64,000 bases of DNA, taken from Chromatiaceae bacterium (GTDB taxonomy: Bacteria > Pseudomonadota > Gammaproteobacteria > Chromatiales > Chromatiaceae). The stretch is taken from contig JALOTB010000003.1 of the NCBI GenBank assembly GCA_025458165.1, positions 1 through 64,000 of the forward strand, given 5' to 3'. Of this stretch, positions 56,189 to 64,000 are shown piece by piece (the first letter of the stretch is position 1; every line of letters starts with the position of its first letter). The position numbers and the translations under genes were made by a program. The notes under the pieces are model-generated. The model made no database searches and had not been told where the DNA came from. It was given only the letters and a program-made list of their open reading frames with translations.

Positions 56189-59100
56189 AACGCCAGCCGT
56201 GCAACGGCCCAGAACGTCGTCTCCGGGAAGTAGGGTCCGGTAGAAGGTTCGTCTCTGAACTCCCGATAGCTGTCGTCCTGATAGCGAAACTCCTCGCCCA
56301 GCAGGTTTCTGACCTGCACGCTGAGCACCCCAAGGCGCCTGGGAAGGAGATAGGCCAGCGAGGCGTCGACGACGAAGAAGCTGTCATCCCCTGCCCCCTG
56401 TGTGGCGAATTCGTATCTACGCACTCGCTGGTCCACGTAGGTCCCGGCGATGCCCGCAGAGAGACCGTTTGGAAGGAAATACTTGACCCCGACGGGGACG
56501 CTGACCGTCTCGACCAGCTCCGGGATGTTCGTCTGGCTGGTAATCTCACCGCTTGACTCGTAGCGGTCGTAAATGACTTCGCCAGTGAGCGACATTCGGT
56601 CCGTTGGGGTCCAGTAGACGTAAGCGCGGTGTCGCTCTTCGTCGCGGTCCTCAAAGACTGCGCCGCCCGCGAAATCGACGAGCGGTTCCTCGACATCCCG
56701 CCAGGTCAGCTCCGCCCCGAGCACGAGGCCCTGACTCGGCAACCAGTCCAGGCCGAGGCCGTACCGCGTCGACTTGGTCGTGCTCGGATCATCGAACAGT
56801 TGGTTAAAGCCCGCGATATGGGTCGGCTCGAGGGTGCGATTGTTCACCAGGGCCGGCTTCAACACCTTGAAAGCGGCGGCCCGCAGATGCAGGGCATCGC
56901 TGACCGCCCACCTCAGTCCGAGCTTTGGATTGACGCGCGTCTCTTCGATCGGGGCCTCTTCGTAGTCATCGTAAGACAGGCCGAGTGTCACCACAGCGGC
57001 CGCAGAGAGGGCGAGGTTGGCATAAACATACCCGCGGGCATGCGTGATCTCTCGATCAGTCGATGCGTCGACGGAAAAGTCGAGCGGGACGGGCGGGTCC
57101 AGTGGCGAATCGAAGAACAGGGTCGTTCGATCACGCACGTCCGCATCACTGTATCCGAGTCCGCCAGTCAGGTTGAACGCCTCTTGCCTGAAGATGTACT
57201 GCGCCTCGAACTGATTGCCCTCGGACTCGAAAGACTGATCGGTTGCCACCGTGTCGAAGGGAAATTCCAGCGGGGCCGTCTCGCGCAGCCGGTCCTCTCG
57301 ATCGCTGTGGATATAAGAGACCAGGAGATCCGACTTCGGTGAGGGGGAGTAACGGGCCCCAAAACGGATGCTGTCCTGCTCCCGCTCCACGGTTCTATTC
57401 GCGACGAAGTCCTCCGGGTCGAAGTTGAAGGCCAGGTCCCCCTCCGTCGACTCTCGCCGACGGAATTCGGCCTGAACATTGAGCTCGGGTGTCACGGCCG
57501 CCTGGGCATAGAAGTTATAGATGTCCTGTTGCAAACCGTTGTTGGGTCGCCAGCCGTCGCTCTCATAGTGGTAATAACCGGCGCTGAGCGACAGCCAATC
57601 ATAGATCGCGGAGACCACGCCTTCGGCCCCCAGGGTGTCGTTGTTTCCGCCGAGCGCCGTGATGTCGAACCGGGCCTGGTTGCGTTCGAACAGGGGCGTG
57701 AACTCGTTGTAACCGACGCTGGAAGGCCCTCCCGAGGTGATGGTGTTGAGGTTGGTCTCGCTTGCACTCGGCTGAACCGGGTTAATGTTGATGTCCTGGA
57801 GCATCTGCGCTTGCAGCAGCTCGCTCACCCGGGCGACCTCGCGCCGACGCATGGTGCTGTAGGTGTCGGACAGGAATCGATGCGCCGAGGCATTGCCTGG
57901 GTCCAGGACCAGAGAACGGGTGGCAGTGGCGACCCCGGCCTCTGTGAACCCGAGGGCGCTGTAGATGCGAGCGAGGCTCGCGCCCCGAGCGGCTCGGTCC
58001 TGGTCGAGCTGAAGCCGGCTGCGAAAGACGGCCCGGTTATCGTTTTGTTCAATGGACGCTTGCAGATCCTGCAAGGCCTCGACCGGTCGGTTCTCGGTTT
58101 GCAGCCGGATCGCGTTGTACAGGAACGCCGTCGGATCGAGCGGGTCGAGCTCCTTCGCGATGGCGAGCTGCTCGGCGTCGAGGGGGCTGCGGATCTCTTC
58201 GAAATAGGCCTTACCGAGATAGGCCCGCAGGAGGGCGCCGTTCGAGTCGAGCGCGACGGCGGCCTCGATGTCGGCACGCCCCTCGGCCAGCTTGCCGGTC
58301 CGGATCTTGGCGAGGCCGAGACCGAGGTGGGGCATGGGGTCGGCGGAGTCGAGGGCGATGGCCTTGCCGAACGCCTCCTGGGCGGGCTGCACCCGGATCT
58401 CGGCGAGCGCGGCGAAGCCGAGGACGCTCTGGGTGCGACCGAGATTCGGTTGCAGCGCCGCGGCGCGCTCGGCGGCGGCCCTCGCCTCCCGACGGTTGCC
58501 CTGCATTAGCCAAAGCTCGGCCAACCGTGCCCAAGCCAGTGCATCGTCCGGATGGCGCTCGACGGCGGTCCGCATGGTGTCGCGCGCCGCCTCGATCTGG
58601 AAGTCGGCCTGCTGGGCGTAGGACAGGGCGATCCTGGCCGCGGCGGCATCGGTGAGGCTCACGGCCTTCTCGGCGTCCGCGAGCGCCGCTGGGCGGTCGT
58701 TCTGAGTGACCCGAATCATCGACCTCAGGGCATAGGCGAGGCCGGCGTCGGTCCCTTGGGCGATGGCCTTGTCGACGCTCCCCAGGGCCTCGTCGACCCG
58801 GCCGACAGCGAGGAGCTCCGCTGCCTCCTGAAGCTTGGAGCCCTTGGCGTCGCCGCCCGCGAGGACCGGGGGGTAGTAGAGGGACCAGTGCACGGCGTCG
58901 CGGGGACGCACGAGGACTCGCGGCTGGGGCGCCTGGCCCTTTGCGGCCGCGGCGGTCTGCCCGCCCGACACCGGGAGCGAGCCCTGCGCGTTGGCGGCGA
59001 TGACGGTGCCCTCGAACACGGTGAGCTGCGACTCCCGCTCGTCGACGCGCACCGCGAACTCGGTGCCCTCGATCGACCCGTTGAGGTAAGGGGTGCTGAC

Positions 59101-59475
59101 CTCCAGCCGTTTGGGCTTGCGGCTGAAGGACATGATTCCGCCCCTGACCACGTCCAGCCAGGACTTCTCCTCGGCCTGGGCGTTGACGTTGACGAGGCGC
59201 ATGGTGGTGTTCTCGTCGAGCCGCAGGACGGCGTCGTTGATCAGCGCGACCGCCGCACGGCTGCGCATCCCGACGCGGATGGTGTCGCCCTGACAGAGCC
59301 GGTACTCCAGCGTCGTGCTCTGCCAGCGGCCCCCTGCGGCCGTTTGTACCTCGACCGCGCCCTGGATCGAGACGAAGCGGCCGGCCTCCGTGCGGCAGGC
59401 GTTGCTGGCGCTCGCGTTTTGTCCCAGCAGGGCGAGCAGTAGCGCCAGACCAGCGAGTTGCGTCCTTCGGATCAT
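56185..59475 (-). CDS. FecR-TPR-outer-membrane beta-barrel fusion protein
   Basis: This 1096-residue protein starts at ATG 59475 (GGGAG 5 bases upstream) with a signal peptide (LAGLALLLALLGQNASA). A FecR domain follows (about 45-160; VGMRSRAAVALINDAVLRLD, TPYLNGSIEGTEFAVRVDER). About eight TPR-type units (about 215-545) come next, e.g. ALADAEKAVSLTD and AQEAFGKAIALDSADPMPHL. The last ~500 residues are alternating amphipathic strands with TonB-receptor-like text (ARYSPSPKSDLLVSYIHSD, VQVRNLLGEEFRYQDDSY) and end in Phe (VARLAF), the outer-membrane barrel signal. There is no TonB-box/plug domain. The stop lies in an inverted-repeat element. Function is unknown; an envelope sensor or secretion pore are possibilities. 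Confidence 0.82.
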   Translation of the reverse strand: MIRRTQLAGLALLLALLGQNASASNACRTEAGRFVSIQGAVEVQTAAGGRWQSTTLEYRLCQGDTIRVGMRSRAAVALINDAVLRLDENTTMRLVNVNAQAEEKSWLDVVRGGIMSFSRKPKRLEVSTPYLNGSIEGTEFAVRVDERESQLTVFEGTVIAANAQGSLPVSGGQTAAAAKGQAPQPRVLVRPRDAVHWSLYYPPVLAGGDAKGSKLQEAAELLAVGRVDEALGSVDKAIAQGTDAGLAYALRSMIRVTQNDRPAALADAEKAVSLTDAAAARIALSYAQQADFQIEAARDTMRTAVERHPDDALAWARLAELWLMQGNRREARAAAERAAALQPNLGRTQSVLGFAALAEIRVQPAQEAFGKAIALDSADPMPHLGLGLAKIRTGKLAEGRADIEAAVALDSNGALLRAYLGKAYFEEIRSPLDAEQLAIAKELDPLDPTAFLYNAIRLQTENRPVEALQDLQASIEQNDNRAVFRSRLQLDQDRAARGASLARIYSALGFTEAGVATATRSLVLDPGNASAHRFLSDTYSTMRRREVARVSELLQAQMLQDININPVQPSASETNLNTITSGGPSSVGYNEFTPLFERNQARFDITALGGNNDTLGAEGVVSAIYDWLSLSAGYYHYESDGWRPNNGLQQDIYNFYAQAAVTPELNVQAEFRRRESTEGDLAFNFDPEDFVANRTVEREQDSIRFGARYSPSPKSDLLVSYIHSDREDRLRETAPLEFPFDTVATDQSFESEGNQFEAQYIFRQEAFNLTGGLGYSDADVRDRTTLFFDSPLDPPVPLDFSVDASTDREITHARGYVYANLALSAAAVVTLGLSYDDYEEAPIEETRVNPKLGLRWAVSDALHLRAAAFKVLKPALVNNRTLEPTHIAGFNQLFDDPSTTKSTRYGLGLDWLPSQGLVLGAELTWRDVEEPLVDFAGGAVFEDRDEERHRAYVYWTPTDRMSLTGEVIYDRYESSGEITSQTNIPELVETVSVPVGVKYFLPNGLSAGIAGTYVDQRVRRYEFATQGAGDDSFFVVDASLAYLLPRRLGVLSVQVRNLLGEEFRYQDDSYREFRDEPSTGPYFPETTFWAVARLAF

Positions 59476-59869
59476 CCAGACTCCCAAGTCTTACTCTCGG
59501 CCGGCAACGCCGGCCTGATTGACATGAAACGTGCTTTAACGACGAGGCGACTGCGGTCAGCCCGAGCTTGCCGCGCTGACTGCGGATCTCGGCGCGACGG
59601 AGAGCCGCCGGGGGGAATTCGACTGACCGAGTGCGCGAGACCCACCCTTTTTGTCGGATTTGAGCCTAACTGACATCACGCGGATAAATCTTTCAGAAGT
59701 TCTTAAATTTCGCTTAAATGTCGAAGCGCGCTGCGCCAGCGCGCCGATCTGTAACGCGGCCGGCACATCTGCCGCGACCAAGGGGCGTGGCGCGGTCGTT
59801 CTCCCGTTCGACTTTGGCGGCGAGCCGCCAATGATTCCCTCCAACCCCGCGTATGAGGCCCGCGAAGAC
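59476..59869. other. Divergent promoter region with 11-bp repeats
   Basis: It separates the FecR-TPR-barrel gene and the winged-helix regulator gene. It contains a perfect hairpin GGCCGGC/GCCGGCC (about 59500-59516) and the paired 11-bp repeat at 59702-59723. The regulator frame is open through part of it (from a TTG at 59651), but the protein domain begins only at about 59870. Confidence 0.55.
59702..59723. promoter_or_regulatory. Paired 11-bp direct repeat (predicted OmpR-type operator)
   Basis: CTTAAATTTCG and CTTAAATGTCG abut, differing at one base. The middle unit at 48393-48403 is ATTAAATTTCG, almost identical. The site is 147 bases upstream of the winged-helix regulator's proposed ATG and 227 bases upstream of the divergent FecR-TPR-barrel ATG, so autoregulation and co-control are plausible. 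Confidence 0.6.
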
Positions 59870-62707
59870 ATGAGTCCCACGGCGGCGCTGTGTTTCGGAC
59901 CCTACCGCCTCGCGGGTCCGAAGGGGCCTCTGACGCGCGACGGGGCGGAGGTCGCGCTGCGCAGCAAGACGCTTCAGGTACTCTGGTACCTTGCGCGACA
60001 CGCGGGCGAGGTCGTCGAGCCGGGCCGCCTGTTTGCCGCGGTTTGGCCCGACAGGGTGGTGTCCGCGGGCGTCCTCGCGGTCTCGATTCGCGAGCTGCGC
60101 CTGGCCTTGGACGACGACAGCAAGGCGCCGAGGTACATCCAGACCCTCCATCGTCACGGGTATCGCTTCATCGCCCCGGTGCAACCTGTGGGGCCGGCGG
60201 GTGACCTGCCCGATGTGCTCCCGCCCCACTGGGTCCTCGGGCGCGAGGCGGAGCTGCGGCGGCTGAACGACTGCTACCGTCGCGCCCGACAGGGGCAGCG
60301 GCAGTTCGTGTTCGTCACCGGCGAGGTGGGGATCGGCAAGAGCACCCTGGCGGCGGCCTGGGTGCGGCCCTTGCTCGCCGACGCGGAGGTGTGGCTGGGG
60401 CTCGGGCAATGCGTCGAGCACAGCGGGGTGGGCGAGGTCTATCTGGTTCTGTTGGAGGCCCTCAACCGCCTGTGCCGCGGCCCCCAGGGGGAGGCGGTCA
60501 TTGCCGTGCTGCGTCAGCAGGCGCCGGGCTGGCTCGCCCAGTTGCCGGGGGTGCTCGCCGCGGCGGACCGCGAGGCGCTGCAGCACCAGCAGGCCCCCGT
60601 CACGGCTCACCACTACCAGCGCGAGCTGGCCGACGCGCTCGAGGCGCTGAGTGTCATCCGGCCGGTGGTGCTGCGGCCGGAGTCCGCCCGCCTCATGGTC
60701 ATCGGGACCTATCGGTGGACGGACCTGACCGCGCGCGATCACCCCTTGCGGTCGCTCAAGCAGGAGCTCGCCTGCCACGGCCAGTGCCAGGAGCTGGCGC
60801 TGGAAGGCTTGAACGAGGTGGCGGTGCGCACCTACGTCGCCCAGCGTCTGCCCAGTGAGACGGCCGCCGCGGTCGCGGGCATCGTGTATCAACGTTCCGG
60901 CGGCCAGCCGCTCTTCATGGTCAGCTTGACCGAGTACATGACGCAGAGCCCGACCTTGGCTTCGCAGCCTACCCCGGATGCGCTGGCCGCGGCGGCGGCA
61001 ACCTTGCCGAGCGGCCTGCAGCAGATCATCGAGGCGCAGGTCGAGCGCCTTAGCACGGCCGAGCAGCAGTTACTCGAGGCGGCGAGCGTCGTCGGTCTGG
61101 TCTTCGCCGCCGCGGCCGTGGCGGCGGCGCTCGACCTCGCCGTGGGTGGCGTCGAGGAGGTGTGCGACGGACTGGTCCGGCGCGAGTCGCTGATCGCCGC
61201 CCAGGGGCTCGCCGAGTGGCCCGACGGGACCCTGAGCGAGTCCTACAGGTTTCGCCATGGGCTCTATCAGGAGGTGCTTTACCGGCGCATCGCCAGCAAC
61301 CGGCGAATCCACCTCCATCGGGCGATCGGTGAGCGGCTAGCCCGAGGTTACGGCAGCGAGGCGGACGCGGTCGCGGTCGAGCTGGCCGAGCACTTCGAGC
61401 AGGGCCGCGATGACCGCCGCGCGGTGCGCTATCACTGTCTGGCGGGTGAGACGGCGCTGCGGCGGTATGCCGCTCAGGCGGCGCGGGCCCATCTCAGCCG
61501 CGGGCTCGAGCTGCTGTCACGATTGCCCCAGGATGCGGAGCGCGCGAAGGAAGAGCTGCATCTGCAGGTCCTGATGGGCGTGGCGGCCATCGCCACCGAG
61601 GGATTCGGCTCGGCGGCCGTGGCTTACGCCTACGGCCGAGCGCATGCGCTGTGCCGGCAGTTCCCCAGCACGCTCACCCTGCAGTCGGTGCTCTGCGGCC
61701 TGTGGAACTACTTCCTGACGCGCGCCGACCTTGAGCAGGCCCGCTCGCTCGCGGCGGAGCTCTCGACCCTGATCGCCCGTGCGGGGACGCGCGATGGGCT
61801 GTTCCCCGCCCACAACGCCGTTGGCCAAACCGCCCTGTTCGGGGGCGAGCCCTCCCAGGCGCTCGGCCACATCGACGCCGTGTTGGGGGGCTATTACAGC
61901 GTTCGGCATCGGGGGCTCGCGAGCCAGTACGGCGAGGACCCGGGCGTGGTGTGCCACATGTACGCCGCCCTTGCGGACTGGCTCCTCGGGTACCCCGACA
62001 GGGCGGCGCGGCGCATCGAGGATGGGCTGAAGCTCGCCCGCGGGCTGGGCCAGCCGTTTGGCGTCGCCCAGATCTTCTGGTCGGCGGTGCTCGTCGCCCA
62101 CGGCCGCGGGGACCTGGCCGCGGTGCAGTCGCACGCCCTGGAGCTGATTGCGCTCTGTGAGCAAGAAGACATCGCCATGTGGCTGGACGGGGGCCGCATC
62201 CTGCTGGGCTGGGCCCATGCGACGGAGGGGCTGGGGGCGGCTGGGGTCGCTGCGATCCAGCAGGGGCTTGGGGGCTGGGAGGCGGCCGGCACGGCGCTGA
62301 TTCGACCCTACCACCTCGCGCTGCTGGCCGATGCGTATGGCCGGCAGGGGCAGTGGCAGGATGCCATCGACACCGTCAGCGAGGCGTTGGCGACCGCGGA
62401 GCGCACGGGCGAGCGGTGGTACGAGGCCGAGCTGCATCGGCTCAGGGCCGAGCTGATGCGGCGGCGCGGCGGCATCGAGCTGGCGGCCGTCGAGGCCGAG
62501 CTGCAGCAAGCCCTGGACATCGCCCAGCAACAGCAGGCGCGGGCGTTGGCGCTGCGCGCGGCGACCAGCCTGGCCCGGCTTTGGTGCGAGCAGGGCCGAC
62601 GCGGGCCGGCGCGGGACCTGCTCGCCCCGGTCTACGCGGCATTCACCGAGGGCTGGCAGACCCGGGACCTGAGAGAAGCGCAGGCGTTGCTGGCGGAGCT
62701 GCTGTAA
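59870..62707 (+). CDS. Winged-helix (OmpR/CadC-type), ATPase and TPR regulator lacking Walker B
   Basis: This 945-residue one-component regulator has an N-terminal OmpR-type winged helix (about 5-103; ALRSKTLQVLWYLARHAGEV, SAGVLAVSIRELRLALDDD, YIQTLHRHGYRF), an AAA_16-type ATPase (Walker A TGEVGIGKST, about 150-159) and C-terminal TPR repeats (about 550-945). Where relatives read RPLVLVLEDLHWAD..., this one reads VIRPVVLRPESARLMVIGTY (about 262-281): the Walker B/DLHW segment of about 22-28 residues is missing in frame. ATG 59831 and TTG 59651 are alternative starts. The ATPase is therefore probably unable to hydrolyse ATP. It probably controls its own and neighbouring promoters. Confidence 0.85.
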   Translation: MSPTAALCFGPYRLAGPKGPLTRDGAEVALRSKTLQVLWYLARHAGEVVEPGRLFAAVWPDRVVSAGVLAVSIRELRLALDDDSKAPRYIQTLHRHGYRFIAPVQPVGPAGDLPDVLPPHWVLGREAELRRLNDCYRRARQGQRQFVFVTGEVGIGKSTLAAAWVRPLLADAEVWLGLGQCVEHSGVGEVYLVLLEALNRLCRGPQGEAVIAVLRQQAPGWLAQLPGVLAAADREALQHQQAPVTAHHYQRELADALEALSVIRPVVLRPESARLMVIGTYRWTDLTARDHPLRSLKQELACHGQCQELALEGLNEVAVRTYVAQRLPSETAAAVAGIVYQRSGGQPLFMVSLTEYMTQSPTLASQPTPDALAAAAATLPSGLQQIIEAQVERLSTAEQQLLEAASVVGLVFAAAAVAAALDLAVGGVEEVCDGLVRRESLIAAQGLAEWPDGTLSESYRFRHGLYQEVLYRRIASNRRIHLHRAIGERLARGYGSEADAVAVELAEHFEQGRDDRRAVRYHCLAGETALRRYAAQAARAHLSRGLELLSRLPQDAERAKEELHLQVLMGVAAIATEGFGSAAVAYAYGRAHALCRQFPSTLTLQSVLCGLWNYFLTRADLEQARSLAAELSTLIARAGTRDGLFPAHNAVGQTALFGGEPSQALGHIDAVLGGYYSVRHRGLASQYGEDPGVVCHMYAALADWLLGYPDRAARRIEDGLKLARGLGQPFGVAQIFWSAVLVAHGRGDLAAVQSHALELIALCEQEDIAMWLDGGRILLGWAHATEGLGAAGVAAIQQGLGGWEAAGTALIRPYHLALLADAYGRQGQWQDAIDTVSEALATAERTGERWYEAELHRLRAELMRRRGGIELAAVEAELQQALDIAQQQQARALALRAATSLARLWCEQGRRGPARDLLAPVYAAFTEGWQTRDLREAQALLAELL

Positions 62708-63123
62708 CCTGCGGCACGAGCACTGTTCCGGCGCGCGAGGCCGGCCGTCGCACTAACCTGGTGCGGGAATCTTTACGCGATCAGTCCGTTGTAGTCCGGT
62801 ACGCGGCACGTACCCTCCGCATCGCGCACTCGGGCCGGGGGCATCCGCGGTGGGGGTCGCTTTTCCCCGCGTTGGTCGGAAGCGCGGCGCGGTCCTGTCG
62901 GCATGATGAGGAGCCGTGGCCGCGCTTCGGCACGCGGGTTGCTACTCTCACCGGGGCTTGCACCGGGCCGTGCCCTATCACCCTAGGGTCCCCTGGTCCC
63001 TTCACCCCAGTCCGTACCTTATGACACCTGACCTCAGTGCCCCAGCAACACTGGCCTCCGCCGAACGCCCGCGGCCCTTGAGATCGCCGCTGGTCCGCAC
63101 TGCTGAGATCCTGGCCTAGCCCC
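62708..63123. other. Gap without a recognisable gene
   Basis: These 416 bases between the winged-helix regulator and the CHASE2 gene contain no frame with motifs and no 11-bp repeat. They presumably carry the CHASE2 promoter; no consensus was found. Confidence 0.5.
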
Positions 63124-64000
63124 ATGCGGCGCACCCTCATCGGGCTGCTGGTGGGCGTCTTCGTCGGTCTAGCCGGGCTCGTGCTCGACTTGTCGCCCCG
63201 CGGCTTGGCCTTCGAGCGCAACGTCGGGCTCACCTGGCTCTTCAAGGTGCGCGGTCCCGTCGAGCCGCCCCGGGACGTGGTGGTGGTCGCGATGGACGGT
63301 CGAACCGGTGACCAGCTCGGTCTTCCCCTCCTGCCGCGCGACTGGCCCCGCTCGGTCCATGCCACCCTCGTCGAGATGCTGGTCGAGCGCGGCGCGTCGG
63401 TCATCGCCTTCGATGTGCACTTCGGGACCCCGAGGGACGCCGCATCCGACCAGGCCTTCGTCGACGCGGTGGTGCGCGCCGGCAACGTGGTCCTGGTGGA
63501 GCTGCTCACCGGCAAACGCCTGCCGATCACCGACCAGGCCGGACGTCATGTCGGCATGGTCTGGACCGAGGAGTCGCTCCCGCCCTTCCCGGGGCTGGCG
63601 GAGGCCGCCGCCGGTCTCGCCAGCTTCCCGCTCCCGAAGGAGGCGGCCGCCGTCCATCAGTTCTGGGTCTTCAAGGAGAGCACCGACCAGGCCGCGACCC
63701 TCCCGGCGGTCGCCTTGCAGCTCCACGCCCGCGACGCGGTGAGCGGTCTGCTCGAGCGGGCGCCGAAGAGGACCGGCGGCACGCCGGCGCCCCTCCCGGA
63801 TCTGGAGGACGACTTTTCCGACCCGTTGGCACTCCGCCTCCTGATGCGCGGATTGCGCGACCGCTTCGACGCAACCGCCGAAACGACAGGCCGGGCGTTC
63901 AGCGGACGGGACGCGGCCTTGCCGCTGGAGGAGGTCCTGCTCGCCCTGTACGCCGGCGAGGCCCACCGCTACCTCAACTTCTACGGTCCGCCCGGCACGA
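63124..64000 (+). CDS. CHASE2-domain sensor protein, 5' part (truncated by window end)
   Basis: The frame starts at ATG 63124 and stays open to the edge (292 residues). A membrane helix (LIGLLVGVFVGLAGLVLDL) is followed by an extracytoplasmic CHASE2 domain: FKVRGPVEPPRDVVVVAMDG, GASVIAFDVHFGTPRDAASD, and at the right edge YLNFYGPPGT, which is typical just before the distal CHASE2 helices. CHASE2 proteins usually end in a class III adenylate/guanylate cyclase, a histidine kinase or a Ser/Thr kinase. Because four CNB proteins are nearby, a cyclase output is my expectation, but the output domain is outside the window. CHASE2 genes next to FecR/TPR genes are common. Confidence 0.88.
   Translation, partial: MRRTLIGLLVGVFVGLAGLVLDLSPRGLAFERNVGLTWLFKVRGPVEPPRDVVVVAMDGRTGDQLGLPLLPRDWPRSVHATLVEMLVERGASVIAFDVHFGTPRDAASDQAFVDAVVRAGNVVLVELLTGKRLPITDQAGRHVGMVWTEESLPPFPGLAEAAAGLASFPLPKEAAAVHQFWVFKESTDQAATLPAVALQLHARDAVSGLLERAPKRTGGTPAPLPDLEDDFSDPLALRLLMRGLRDRFDATAETTGRAFSGRDAALPLEEVLLALYAGEAHRYLNFYGPPGT

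Noticed and set aside
57529..58509. A 326-codon plus-strand frame opposite the FecR-TPR-barrel gene
   Set aside because: Antisense to clear TPR units; shadow frame with no start signal.

Overview
This window is high-GC, gene-dense bacterial DNA with a gammaproteobacterial gene order. The run leuC-leuD-leuB-asd-fimV-truA-trpF-trpB-trpA-accD-folC-SPOR(dedD-like)-cvpA-purF-metZ is the arrangement familiar from Pseudomonas and the Chromatiales. The GC content, the MsrBA lipoprotein, the GH57/DUF4912 polysaccharide genes and the cyclic-nucleotide/CHASE2 genes fit a Chromatiales-type (purple sulfur bacterium or relative) chromosome. The species cannot be fixed from sequence alone.

Layout. 1-1452: a frameshifted gene fragment at the left edge, then three tandem small secreted proteins built from 11-residue curlin-like repeats (minus strand). 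1453-2513: no convincing gene. 2514-14884: mixed housekeeping genes (msrBA, uvrC, pgsA, tRNA-Gly, marC-like, an esterase with an ABC exporter, a tolC-like gene, aroC, an MFS transporter, polyphosphate kinase 2). 14916-22719: a glycogen/alpha-glucan cluster (glgX, GH57, DUF4912, GH57, glgA), followed by pabB. 24204-41628: the conserved leu-asd-fimV-truA-trp-accD-folC-cvpA-purF-metZ block, with many overlapping or coupled genes. 41629-44681: a decaying accessory zone with an inverted-repeat element, a methyltransferase gene, IS21 istA/istB remnants and a truncated rhodanese-like gene. 45141-46274: ybaK and a DUF938 methyltransferase.

46476-64000 is the most unusual part. It holds four separate proteins with cyclic-nucleotide-binding (CNB) folds: a CPA2 antiporter, a SpoIIE-type phosphatase, a CNB protein with an unknown C-terminal domain, and a small solo CNB protein. 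It also has an RsbW-like kinase, an RsbV-like STAS protein, a metallophosphoesterase, an HD-domain protein, a Cys-rich secreted protein, a 1096-residue FecR-TPR-beta-barrel protein, an OmpR-type winged-helix/ATPase/TPR regulator that has lost its Walker B segment, and a CHASE2 sensor running off the right edge. Near-identical 11-bp direct repeats of the kind bound by OmpR/PhoB-type winged helices occur upstream of the regulator (2 copies) and upstream of the antiporter (3 copies). A related 11-mer lies upstream of the STAS and CNB genes. I infer a signalling island linking a second messenger, partner switching and an outer-membrane/TPR module.

Two families of small inverted-repeat elements are scattered through the window. 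One is about 160 bp, with full copies at 244-404 and 56027-56188 and shorter forms at 1538-1630 and 48307-48355. Its right end supplies the stop codon of both a curlin-like gene and the FecR-TPR-barrel gene, which lie 56 kb apart.
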